Shown here: positions 34,052-44,197 of the stretch, in pieces
Layout: every line of letters begins with the position of its first letter
How positions within the stretch are numbered: the first letter of the stretch is position 1
Assembly: GCA_900319525.1 (NCBI GenBank)
Contig: ONOU01000005.1
Location: 1-64,000, forward strand
Direction of reading: 5' to 3'
Origin: an uncultured Prevotellaceae bacterium
GTDB lineage: Bacteria > Bacteroidota > Bacteroidia > Bacteroidales > Muribaculaceae
Length of the DNA stretch: 64,000 nucleotides
The notes under the pieces: generated by a model
What the model saw: only the letters and a program-made list of their open reading frames with translations
Database searches by the model: none
Told to the model about the DNA's origin: nothing
Program-made: the position numbers and the translations under genes

Positions 34052-36055
34052 ATGATGAAAAAATTGATGATGGCCGTTCTTGCAACGACGGCATTAACAA
34101 CTACCAGCATGGCACAGAACAGCAATTTTGACTACTCGGTTGACCGTTTTGCCGATATCGAGGTGCTTCGTTATCAGGTGCCCGGCTTTGAGGAGCTCTC
34201 CTTGCAGCAGAAGGAGCTTGTCTATTACCTCACCGAGGCTGCCCTCAATGGCCGCGACATCCTGTTTGACCAGAACTGCAAGTATAACCTGATGGTTCGC
34301 CAGACGCTCGAGGACATCTACCGCAACTACAAGGGCGACAAGACCGACAAAGATTACCTCGCCTTTGTGAAGTACCTGAAGCAGGTGTGGTTTGGCAACG
34401 GCATCCATCACCACTACTCGATGGACAAGTTCATTCCCGAGTTCAGCCAGCAGTTCTTTGACAAGCAGTTTGCCGCCCTGCCAGGAGCCAAGCAGCGTGT
34501 CGATGAGAAGAAAGTGCTCGACCGTATCCTGTTTGATCCCTCCTTCATGGCCAAGCGCGTCAACCAAGCCGATGGCGAGGACCTGATCCTGACCTCGGCA
34601 TGCAACATGTATGAGGGCGTGACCCAGAAGGAAGTTGAGGATTTCTACAACAACCTCAAGGACACCACCGACCTCACTCCCATCTCGTGGGGCTTGAACT
34701 GCAAGGTCGTTAAGCGCAATGGCAAGGTCGAAGAGCTGCCTTACAAGGTCGGCGGACTTTACAGCAAGGCTATTGAGAAAATCGTCTATTGGCTCCAGAA
34801 GGCCGCTACCGTGGCCGAGAACGAGGGTCAGCGTGCCTATATCAATGAGCTGATTAAGTTCTACCAGACCGGTTCGCTCAAGACCTTTGACGACTACAGC
34901 ATCATGTGGGCTGAGGAGACCCAGAGCGACGTGGACTTCATCAACGGCTTCATCGAGAGCTACGGCGATCCCCTGGGCATGACCGGCTCATGGGAAGGCA
35001 TGGTCAACTTCAAGGACAAGGCCGCCTCACGCCGCAGCAAGCTCATCAGCGACAACGCTCAGTACTTCGAGAGCAACTCACCCGTTGACAACCGTTTCAA
35101 GAAGAAAAACGTCAAGGGCGTGAGCGCCAAGGTCATCACTGCTGCCATCCTGGCAGGTGATAGCTATCCCTCGACACCCATCGGCATCAACCTGCCCAAC
35201 AGCAACTGGATCCGTGCCGCCCATGGCTCGAAGTCGGTTTCTATCGACAATATCACCGACGCTTATAATAAGGTGGCCGCCGGTACAGGTTTCAACGAGG
35301 AGTTTGCCTACAGCAACGAGGAAGTGGAACTGATGAAGAAATACCTCGACATCGCCGATGCACTGCACACCGACCTGCACGAGTGCCTGGGCCACGCTTC
35401 AGGACAACTGCTCCCCGGTGTTGACCAGGATGCCCTCAAGGCCTATGGTTCGTCGCTCGAGGAAGGCCGTGCCGACCTGTTCGCACTGTATTACCTCGCC
35501 GATCCCAAGCTCGTCGAGCTGGGCATCTTCCCCAACATGGACACTTACAAGGCCGAGTATTACAAGTACATCATGAACGGCCTGATGACCCAGCTCACCC
35601 GCATCGTGCCGGGCAAGGACATCGAGGAGGCACACATGCGCAACCGCAAGTTCATCAGCGAGTGGTGCTACCAGCATGGCAAGAAGGACAACGTCATCGA
35701 GTATGTGAAGCGTGACGGCAAGACCTACATCCGCATCAACGATTACCAGAAGCTGCGCGGCCTGTTCGCACAGCTGCTGGCCGAGGTACAGCGCATCAAG
35801 AGCGAGGGTGACTACGAGGCTGGACGCCAGCTGGTCGAGACCTACGGTGTGAAGGTAGATCCCGAGATCCACAAGGAGGTACTCGCCCGCTACGAGGGCC
35901 TGAACATCGCCCCCTACAAGGGCTTTGTCAACCCCATCTACAGCCCCGTCTATGACAAGAACGGCAAGCTCATCGATGTGAAGGTTACTTACACCGAGGG
36001 TTACATCGACCAGATGCTGCGCTACGGCCAGGAGTACTCGCCCCTGACCCACTAA
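34052..36055 (+). CDS. Dipeptidyl peptidase III-type zinc peptidase (M49)
   Basis: A 667-aa protein. A signal peptide (MMKKLMMAVLATTALTTTSM) suggests export, unlike the cytosolic animal enzymes. The family motifs are present: zinc and catalytic residues in HECLGH near 443-448 (pattern HExxGH, as in bacterial members) and EEGRAD near 470-475, which supplies the third ligand. The segment YGDPLGMTGSWEGMVNFKDK is also conserved in the family. It removes dipeptides from the N-terminus of peptides, probably in the periplasm. A terminator follows 28 bp after the stop. Confidence 0.92.
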   Translation: MMKKLMMAVLATTALTTTSMAQNSNFDYSVDRFADIEVLRYQVPGFEELSLQQKELVYYLTEAALNGRDILFDQNCKYNLMVRQTLEDIYRNYKGDKTDKDYLAFVKYLKQVWFGNGIHHHYSMDKFIPEFSQQFFDKQFAALPGAKQRVDEKKVLDRILFDPSFMAKRVNQADGEDLILTSACNMYEGVTQKEVEDFYNNLKDTTDLTPISWGLNCKVVKRNGKVEELPYKVGGLYSKAIEKIVYWLQKAATVAENEGQRAYINELIKFYQTGSLKTFDDYSIMWAEETQSDVDFINGFIESYGDPLGMTGSWEGMVNFKDKAASRRSKLISDNAQYFESNSPVDNRFKKKNVKGVSAKVITAAILAGDSYPSTPIGINLPNSNWIRAAHGSKSVSIDNITDAYNKVAAGTGFNEEFAYSNEEVELMKKYLDIADALHTDLHECLGHASGQLLPGVDQDALKAYGSSLEEGRADLFALYYLADPKLVELGIFPNMDTYKAEYYKYIMNGLMTQLTRIVPGKDIEEAHMRNRKFISEWCYQHGKKDNVIEYVKRDGKTYIRINDYQKLRGLFAQLLAEVQRIKSEGDYEAGRQLVETYGVKVDPEIHKEVLARYEGLNIAPYKGFVNPIYSPVYDKNGKLIDVKVTYTEGYIDQMLRYGQEYSPLTH

Positions 36056-36082
36056 GCCAGCGTCTCCACGTACACCATCTAC

Positions 36083-36117
36083 AAGGATGCCACGTCAATG
36101 ACGGGCATCCTTTTTTT
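36083..36117 (+). terminator. Intrinsic terminator after the M49 peptidase
   Basis: AAGGATGCC and GGCATCC form a stem, followed by seven T residues. Confidence 0.85.
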
Positions 36118-36488
36118 CATCAATCCACTCCAAGTAGTCAGGAAATGATACGGGCAGCTAACACTGCTCTCAAGAGCTCGCATCCGTACTTGTTGACATG
36201 GACAACCGCCCCATCCTTAATTACCTTTGTTAAATTTGGCTACGCCGAGCTAAAGGTTCTCGCGCGCAGTGCGATTTCCCGTTTGCTGTGTGAGCTTTGC
36301 AACAACCGCCCTAAGCGCGCGACCTGTCCCGTGGGCGGTAGCTCTGCCACCGTGATGACTCAATGCCCGCGTGGGATTTCGCGACTCGCTGGTTCGCTGG
36401 TCTATCAGTTTTTTCGATTGATGTACTAAAAAATGTTTCGAGTTCAATATTTAGCGCTCGAGATAGCCCATCACTCGATTTTTTGCAG
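36118..36488. other. Non-coding gap with promoter-like box, possible RNA or dispersed repeat
   Basis: About 370 bp. A plus-strand TACCTTTG lies at 36222-36229. The following 200 bases are GC-rich with several possible stems (for example GTGG and CCAC arms near 36333-36350). Short open frames on both strands look like by-products of composition. It could encode a structured RNA or be a repeated element; no family recognised. Confidence 0.4.
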
Positions 36489-36496
36489 TAATTTTG
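36489..36496 (+). promoter_or_regulatory. -7 box of the LptF/G-like gene
   Basis: TAATTTTG matches TAnnTTTG. It places the transcript start near 36503, so the TTG at 36494 cannot be the translation start. Confidence 0.55.
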
Positions 36497-36529
36497 CCTT
36501 TTAAAATAAACAAACAGCCCATCAATACG

Positions 36530-38485
36530 TTGAAGATAAAAAAACTATACACCTTCATGCTCTCCAGGTTCCTGCCTCGGTTCCTGATGACGTTCTGCAT
36601 CTGCCAGTTTATCGTGATCATGCAGTTCTTGTGGCGTTACATCGATGACCTGGTGGGCAAAGGGCTGAGCATCGACCTGATTGCCGAGCTGTTTTTTCAT
36701 GCGGCGCTCTACCTGTTGCCGCTGGCCCTGCCGTTGAGCATCTTGCTGGCAGCACTGATGACATTCGGCGACCTGGGCGAGCATGTCGAGCTCACGGCCC
36801 TCAAGTCGTCGGGCATCTCGCTGACAACGATCATGAAGCCCATCGCCATTCTCATGGCATTTGTCGCCATTGGCGCCTTCTTCTTCATGAACAACGCGCT
36901 ACCCAAGTCTCAGGTCAAGATGTGGACACTGCTGTTCTCGATGAGACAGACGTCGCCCACGCTCGACATTCCCGAAGGGACCGTTTATAGCCAGATTCCC
37001 GGTTACAACATCTACGTCAAGCACAAGGACAAGGAGCGCGACATGCTTTACAACCTGCTCATCTATGACGTGTCATCGGCCAATATCTACCCCCGAATCG
37101 TGGTTGCCGATTCCGGTCGCCTGAGCATGACCGAGGACAAGCACCACCTCGTGCTCACCCTCTACAAGGGGGCATGGTATGAGCAGATGGGATCGGGCGG
37201 TGGCGTGAGCGGCATGAGCAACGACCTGTACCGCCGCGAGACGTTCCATGACAAGGAATTGCTGATCCCCTACGATGCCAACTTCACCCGCATGGACGAC
37301 GAGACGATGAAGTCCCAATATGTGGGCAAGGACATCGAGGGACTGCGGCAGACCATCGACTCTGTCAGGCTCAAGGTGGATTCGGCAGCGACGCTGGTTA
37401 TACAGAAGCTGCGCAGCCAGCCCGTGTGCGGCGTTCCCACCGAGCGCACCGTTTATAACAACGGCGAACGCAGCACCGTTCCCGTCCCCGAGGTCAAGCT
37501 CGACAAGCCCGTTGACATCAACAAGACGATCAAGGAGTTACCCAAGAACGAACAGCAGATGCTCGTCAACCAGGCCATGATGCGTGCCACAACGGCCATG
37601 CAGGACCTGCAATTCCAGGGCTACACCATCAACGACGACAACTACGTGATACGCCGCCACCAGATTGAGCTGATGAAAAAGTTCACCCTGTCGCTGGCAT
37701 GCCTCATCTTCTTCTTCATCGGGGCGCCCCTGGGAGCCATCATCCGCAAGGGTGGCTTGGGTATGCCCATCGTCGTGTCGGTGATGCTGTTCATCGTGTA
37801 CTATGTCATCGACAACACGGGTTACAAGCTGGCCCGTGACGGACGCTGGGAGGTATGGCAGGGCATGTGGCTCAGTTCGGCTGTGCTGTTACCGCTAGGC
37901 ATCTTCCTGACACACAAGGCGGTAAACGATTCAGCCGTATTCAATCCCGATGCCTGGCTCAACCTGTTGCGACGCTTTACCGGCCTGCACCAGACCCGCA
38001 AGCTCGAGGCCAAGGAGGTCATCATCAACGAGGTGCAGACCGCCCAGGCCATCGACCAGATACAAGCCCTCAGGGCCTCCTGCCAGCAATTCCTCGACAC
38101 CTATCCCGCCAGGCAGGGTTATCTCGAATACTGGCAGCGGGGATATGACAAGGAGGCCATCAAGGCGCTGGCACGGCAAGTTGATGACGTCGTGGATTAC
38201 CTGTCCAACTCGCGCGACCAGATGGTCCTCAACAAGGCAATGGACTATCCCGTCATTCGCCAGTTGCTCACCTACCACCCCATTGCTATCAAGCCACTGG
38301 GCACCGTGATCGCGGCCCTGTTCCCCATCGGGTTGCCGGGATGGCTCATCGGCCTCAGGCACCAGCAGAACCTCAAGCGTGACGTGCGGCTCACCGCCAA
38401 GACCTGCGACCAGCTCGTCGCCATCCTCAACGGCGAGTATAGCCGCGAGATGGAATACAGCGATGCGGTTACCGCCAGTTCTTGA
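36530..38485 (+). CDS. LptF/LptG-family permease for lipopolysaccharide transport
   Basis: A protein of about 651 aa, starting with TTG at 36530 (LKIKKLYTFMLSRFLPRF), which matches the usual beginning of this family; the ATG at 36557 is an alternative. Six membrane helices are expected: the first three near the N-terminus (FCICQFIVIMQFL; LYLLPLALPLSILLAALM; IAILMAFVAIGAFFF), a periplasmic beta-jellyroll, then three more (LSLACLIFFFIGAPLGAIIR; MPIVVSVMLFIVYYVI; SSAVLLPLGIFL). An extra C-terminal stretch of about 170 residues is mostly cytoplasmic and ends with a hydrophobic segment. With LptB it would pull LPS from the inner membrane. The lptB gene is elsewhere in this window (58953). Confidence 0.85.
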   Translation: MKIKKLYTFMLSRFLPRFLMTFCICQFIVIMQFLWRYIDDLVGKGLSIDLIAELFFHAALYLLPLALPLSILLAALMTFGDLGEHVELTALKSSGISLTTIMKPIAILMAFVAIGAFFFMNNALPKSQVKMWTLLFSMRQTSPTLDIPEGTVYSQIPGYNIYVKHKDKERDMLYNLLIYDVSSANIYPRIVVADSGRLSMTEDKHHLVLTLYKGAWYEQMGSGGGVSGMSNDLYRRETFHDKELLIPYDANFTRMDDETMKSQYVGKDIEGLRQTIDSVRLKVDSAATLVIQKLRSQPVCGVPTERTVYNNGERSTVPVPEVKLDKPVDINKTIKELPKNEQQMLVNQAMMRATTAMQDLQFQGYTINDDNYVIRRHQIELMKKFTLSLACLIFFFIGAPLGAIIRKGGLGMPIVVSVMLFIVYYVIDNTGYKLARDGRWEVWQGMWLSSAVLLPLGIFLTHKAVNDSAVFNPDAWLNLLRRFTGLHQTRKLEAKEVIINEVQTAQAIDQIQALRASCQQFLDTYPARQGYLEYWQRGYDKEAIKALARQVDDVVDYLSNSRDQMVLNKAMDYPVIRQLLTYHPIAIKPLGTVIAALFPIGLPGWLIGLRHQQNLKRDVRLTAKTCDQLVAILNGEYSREMEYSDAVTASS

Positions 38486-38533
38486 CACCGATGGGCTCAT
38501 CATCAATTCATCATCATTTTCTCTTGAACGGAT

Positions 38534-39169
38534 ATGGAACGGAATTTTGAGGAAATCATGGACTTTGTCGAGCGGGAGATCATTCCGCGTTACAACAATT
38601 TTGACCGCGGGCACGGTACCGACCACGCCCGCACCGTCATCTCCCAGGCACTGCAACTGGCACAATACTATCCAGAGGTGGACTCGTGCATGCTGCTGGT
38701 AGCGGCTGCCTATCACGACCTGGGACTGGTCCATGGCCGCGAACTGCACCACATCCACAGTGCCGCCATCGTGCGTGACGACGCGCGGTTGCGGCAATGG
38801 TTCACCGCCGACGAGATCAATACCATCGCCGACGCTGCCGAGGATCACCGGGCATCGAGCGACCACGAGCCGCGCACCATCTATGGCCGCATCGTGGCCG
38901 AGGCCGACCGCATCATCGACAGCGAGACCATCGTGCGCCGCACCCTGCAATACGGACTCAAGCACGAGCCTGGGCTCGACCGCGAGGGGCAATACAGCCG
39001 CCTGATGGAGCACATGCGCGAGAAGTATGACTACGGCGGTTACCTCAAGCTATGGATTCCGCAAGGCGACAATGCCCGCCGGCTCGAGCAGTTTCGCCGC
39101 CTGTTACACGACGAGGCTGCATTCAGGCAGCTGTTTGACAAGATATTCAATTCATTATCTAATAAATAA
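38534..39169 (+). CDS. HD-domain hydrolase
   Basis: A 211-aa cytosolic protein with the HD metal-binding pattern: RGHGTDHARTV near residues 24-36, AAAYHDLGLVHGRELHH near 55-72 (the HD pair), and DHRAS with a following VAEADRIID near 110-125. Such proteins cleave phosphomonoesters or diesters of nucleotides; the substrate cannot be read from the sequence. It starts 48 bp after the permease and ends 12 bp before the secreted nuclease. Confidence 0.85.
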   Translation: MERNFEEIMDFVEREIIPRYNNFDRGHGTDHARTVISQALQLAQYYPEVDSCMLLVAAAYHDLGLVHGRELHHIHSAAIVRDDARLRQWFTADEINTIADAAEDHRASSDHEPRTIYGRIVAEADRIIDSETIVRRTLQYGLKHEPGLDREGQYSRLMEHMREKYDYGGYLKLWIPQGDNARRLEQFRRLLHDEAAFRQLFDKIFNSLSNK

Positions 39170-39181
39170 CACATTTTCACG

Positions 39182-40993
39182 ATGAGAAGAAACTTACTAC
39201 TGGTATTGGCCGTCATGGCTGCCTTGACGGCATGGGCCGACATTCCCGCCGGCTACTACACCAATGCCAACGGCAAGAGCGACGAGCAGTTGATGGCAGC
39301 TCTGGAGGGTATCATTTACACTCACACCCTGTTGGATTACAACGAACTGTGGGACTGCTATGTGACCACCGACATGGGTAATGACGGCTATTACATCGAC
39401 ATGTACTCCACCTGCAAGTACAACCACAGCTCCTATCATGTGGGCACGGCATCCTACGTGGGCCAGGGACTGAACCGTGAGCACTCGTTCCCCAAGAGTT
39501 GGTTTGGCGGCGAGGTCTATCCCATGTACACCGACCTGATGATGATCATCCCCACCGACGGCTTTGTGAACCAGCGACGCAGCAACTACCCTTATGGCGT
39601 GTGCAACGGCACCGATGCCGTCACCTACACCAACGAGGAACTGGGCGTGACCATGCTGGGCAAGCTGGGCAAGAGCACCTACAATGGCTACTCGGCCAAG
39701 GTCTTTGAGCCCGATGATGAATACAAGGGCGACTTTGCACGCATCTACTTCTACATGGTGACCTGCTACAAGAGCGACGTGGCCAACTGGCCCGGCTGCG
39801 ACCAGCTGGACTATCTGGACAACAATTACAAGGCTTTCTCCAACTGGTCCATTCAGATGCTCATGGAGTGGCACCGTGCCGACCCCGTGAGCGCCAAGGA
39901 GCTCAAGCGCAACGAGGGCGTCTATGTCAAGCAGGGCAACCGCAACCCCTATGTTGACCACCCCGAGCTGGCCGAATACATCTGGGGCACCAAGCAGCAC
40001 TCGACCTGGACTGATGGCGGCGACATTCCTCAGCCTATCGTCAAGGAGGTGCCTGTCATGCTCAGCGCCGACGAGACGGCAGTGGAGCCCAATGCCTTCC
40101 GTGCCGACTGGACCAGCGGCGGTGATGTGTCGAGCTATACCCTCAAGGTCACCCGCCAGTCCGAGTCGGGTGCCACGTTGCTGATGAGCGAGAATTTCTC
40201 TGGTGTGAATGCCAATAACGATGGCTATACCGACATTGGCGAGTCGCTTGACGACTATACCGACAACCCGGGATGGAAGGGCTACAAGGTTTATACCGCA
40301 GCGGGCCAGTCCTTAAAGATGGGCACATCCAGCGCCATCGGCCACCTGATCAGCCCCAACCTGCAACTGGGCAGCACGGTCACCGTGGTGTTCAAGGCCA
40401 AGAACTGGATCTCTTCCAGTGGATCCAGCGACAACAGCTCTATGATCATATCCTGCGGCAACGCCAGCCAGACGGTTGCCCTGAGCGACAGCCCCGAGCA
40501 ATATACCGTGGTGCTCAACGGCTGCACCGACAGCAACGTGAAGCTGGCCATGAATGCCGTCAAGAAGCGCTCTTACATCTATAGCGTCGATATCTACGAC
40601 GGCGACCTGACAGCAAAGGCGCCACATCGTCAAGTGGTCGAGGAGGGTGACTCCACATGGCGCATGGTGAGCGGCATTGCCGACACCTGCTACACCGTCA
40701 AGGCTCTGGATGGCGGCATCTACGAGTACATGGTGAAGGCCATCTATACCGACGGCACCGAGAGCGTCTGGTCCAATATCCAGCACGTCACCCTCACGGG
40801 TGGCATCGCCGTGCTCACGGGTGACGTGAACGACGACGGCGAGGTCAACATCGGCGACGTTACCGCCATCATCGACTACCTGCTGGGCAATGCCAGCGAC
40901 ACCTTCAACATCGAGGCTGCCGACGTGAACGGCGACGGCGAGGTCAACATCGGCGACGTCACCGCCATCATCGACATGCTCTTGGGCAAGTAA
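39182..40993 (+). CDS. Secreted endonuclease I-like protein with dockerin tail
   Basis: A 603-aa protein with signal peptide MRRNLLLVLAVMAALTAWA. Residues 20-275 resemble endonuclease I-family DNases: LNREHSFPKSWFGG near 98-112 carries the catalytic His, and LMMIIPTDGFVNQRRSNYPY near 119-140 fits the metal site. Then come a fibronectin-like segment (FRADWTSGGDVSSYTLKV), a jelly-roll-like segment near 330-470 and a second short Fn3-like segment. The last 65 residues hold two dockerin-type calcium repeats (GDVNDDGEVNIGDVTAII and DVNGDGEVNIGDVTAI). It probably degrades extracellular DNA for nutrients. Dockerin tails are frequent in Prevotella-like bacteria although no cellulosome is known there. 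Confidence 0.85.
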   Translation: MRRNLLLVLAVMAALTAWADIPAGYYTNANGKSDEQLMAALEGIIYTHTLLDYNELWDCYVTTDMGNDGYYIDMYSTCKYNHSSYHVGTASYVGQGLNREHSFPKSWFGGEVYPMYTDLMMIIPTDGFVNQRRSNYPYGVCNGTDAVTYTNEELGVTMLGKLGKSTYNGYSAKVFEPDDEYKGDFARIYFYMVTCYKSDVANWPGCDQLDYLDNNYKAFSNWSIQMLMEWHRADPVSAKELKRNEGVYVKQGNRNPYVDHPELAEYIWGTKQHSTWTDGGDIPQPIVKEVPVMLSADETAVEPNAFRADWTSGGDVSSYTLKVTRQSESGATLLMSENFSGVNANNDGYTDIGESLDDYTDNPGWKGYKVYTAAGQSLKMGTSSAIGHLISPNLQLGSTVTVVFKAKNWISSSGSSDNSSMIISCGNASQTVALSDSPEQYTVVLNGCTDSNVKLAMNAVKKRSYIYSVDIYDGDLTAKAPHRQVVEEGDSTWRMVSGIADTCYTVKALDGGIYEYMVKAIYTDGTESVWSNIQHVTLTGGIAVLTGDVNDDGEVNIGDVTAIIDYLLGNASDTFNIEAADVNGDGEVNIGDVTAIIDMLLGK

Positions 40994-41017
40994 CACGCCC
41001 ACTAACCTGCCACACGG

Positions 41018-41055
41018 CACGCCACCCGCTTTGTTGCAGGTGGCGTGTCATTGTT
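41018..41055 (+). terminator. Probable terminator after the dockerin nuclease
   Basis: CACGCCACC (41018-41026) and GGTGGCGTG (41039-41047) form a perfect 9-bp stem followed by the T-rich TCATTGTTTT. Confidence 0.65.
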
Positions 41056-41098
41056 TTGCAAGACTATGGCTTGTTTGTGATGCCATTGATTGATGGGC

Positions 41099-41114
41099 TG
41101 GCACGGTGTTTGCT
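41099..41114 (+). promoter_or_regulatory. Sigma-54-type promoter of the clpC-like gene
   Basis: TGGCACGGTGTTTGCT matches the sigma-54 pattern TGGCACG-N4-TTGCW at every conserved position, with GG and GC at the required spacing. The expected transcript start is near 41125, about 43 bp before the ATG. No TAnnTTTG box was seen for this gene. Confidence 0.6.
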
Positions 41115-41167
41115 GTTTATGGAATAAGTTATTATCAGCAAAAGAACAAAACAAGCAATTATACTAC

Positions 41168-43369
<2,202 letters not shown>

Positions 43370-43396
43370 CCATCGATTGGCACATTTTGTAGCAGC

Positions 43397-43439
43397 TAAT
43401 TCGTCCTAATTGCTTACCACAAGTAATCGGGACGAATTA
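43397..43439. terminator. Stem-loop between convergent genes
   Basis: TAATTCGTCC (43397-43406) and GGACGAATTA (43430-43439) pair perfectly, with further partial pairing inside. It lies between the convergent clpC-like gene and the membrane protein gene and probably ends transcription from one or both sides. There is no strong T-run. Confidence 0.6.
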
Positions 43440-43453
43440 ACTTTACCTATACT

Positions 43454-44182
43454 TCATTTCATGCTTTTCACCACCATGATGGTATCTGATGCCCCTAAAG
43501 TGGAACTGTACTTCAACATGATGGTGTCACCTGGAACTTTATGGTGCAAATAACTGAATTCCTGGTATAAACCCTTATGGCCAGTCCATGAGACGCTATC
43601 TCGATTTACACCGATAATCTCAATGTCAATTCCACTAATGTCTCGTGCTATGAGAAAAGTGTCAAAACCTCTAGTCGTGTCTTGCCTTAATTGCAATGAA
43701 TAGTAGTCATACCATCCATTATTGTGGTCGTTCCATGTGTCATCATCCACAATCTTATATTCATTACTGAACAAGTGCTTACGGCATAACTGGATATGAT
43801 GAATGACCCAGACGCTATCCAATATTACAGAATCAGACAATACTATGCGATGAGGTATCAACTCGTAATGTGTTGTGTCGCACTCCGAGCGTAACATGTA
43901 ATCAGAGTACAAGCGGCTGGTGAAGAAGATACAGGCCGCACCGGCACATAGTGTCAAGACATTTATGCCAATTAGGCCAAGAAGGTAACGATATTGCCGG
44001 TGAACAATCAAGAAAACGACGAGCCCAATCAGCAACAGGACCGAGAGAAGCACAAAGGGCGAAATGACAAGCAGGGCCAACACATTACTGGCATCGTCAA
44101 GCAGCAAGAGAACAATCGCCACTACAAGCAATGATAATTGCACAGCAGTAAGAACATGGATAATTCGGCCAAATTCTCTCAT
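43454..44182 (-). CDS. Membrane protein of unknown function
   Basis: A 242-aa protein. The first 100 residues form probably four membrane helices (LTAVQLSLLVVAIVLLLL; LALLVISPFVLLSVLLLIGL; YLLGLIGINVLTLCAGAACI among them). The remaining 140 residues are a soluble, probably external domain with aromatic and acidic residues (NNGWYDYYSLQLRQDTTRGF). I do not recognise a family. It lies downstream of tamL on the same strand and may be read through from it. Confidence 0.65.
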   Translation of the reverse strand: MREFGRIIHVLTAVQLSLLVVAIVLLLLDDASNVLALLVISPFVLLSVLLLIGLVVFLIVHRQYRYLLGLIGINVLTLCAGAACIFFTSRLYSDYMLRSECDTTHYELIPHRIVLSDSVILDSVWVIHHIQLCRKHLFSNEYKIVDDDTWNDHNNGWYDYYSLQLRQDTTRGFDTFLIARDISGIDIEIIGVNRDSVSWTGHKGLYQEFSYLHHKVPGDTIMLKYSSTLGASDTIMVVKSMK

Positions 44183-44197
44183 AATAGAGGACAGGAA

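Noticed and set aside
36145-36429. 94-codon plus-strand and 65-codon minus-strand frames in the gap after the M49 peptidase
   Set aside because: Both strands are open at once, a sign of composition and not of coding; no motif or start signal.
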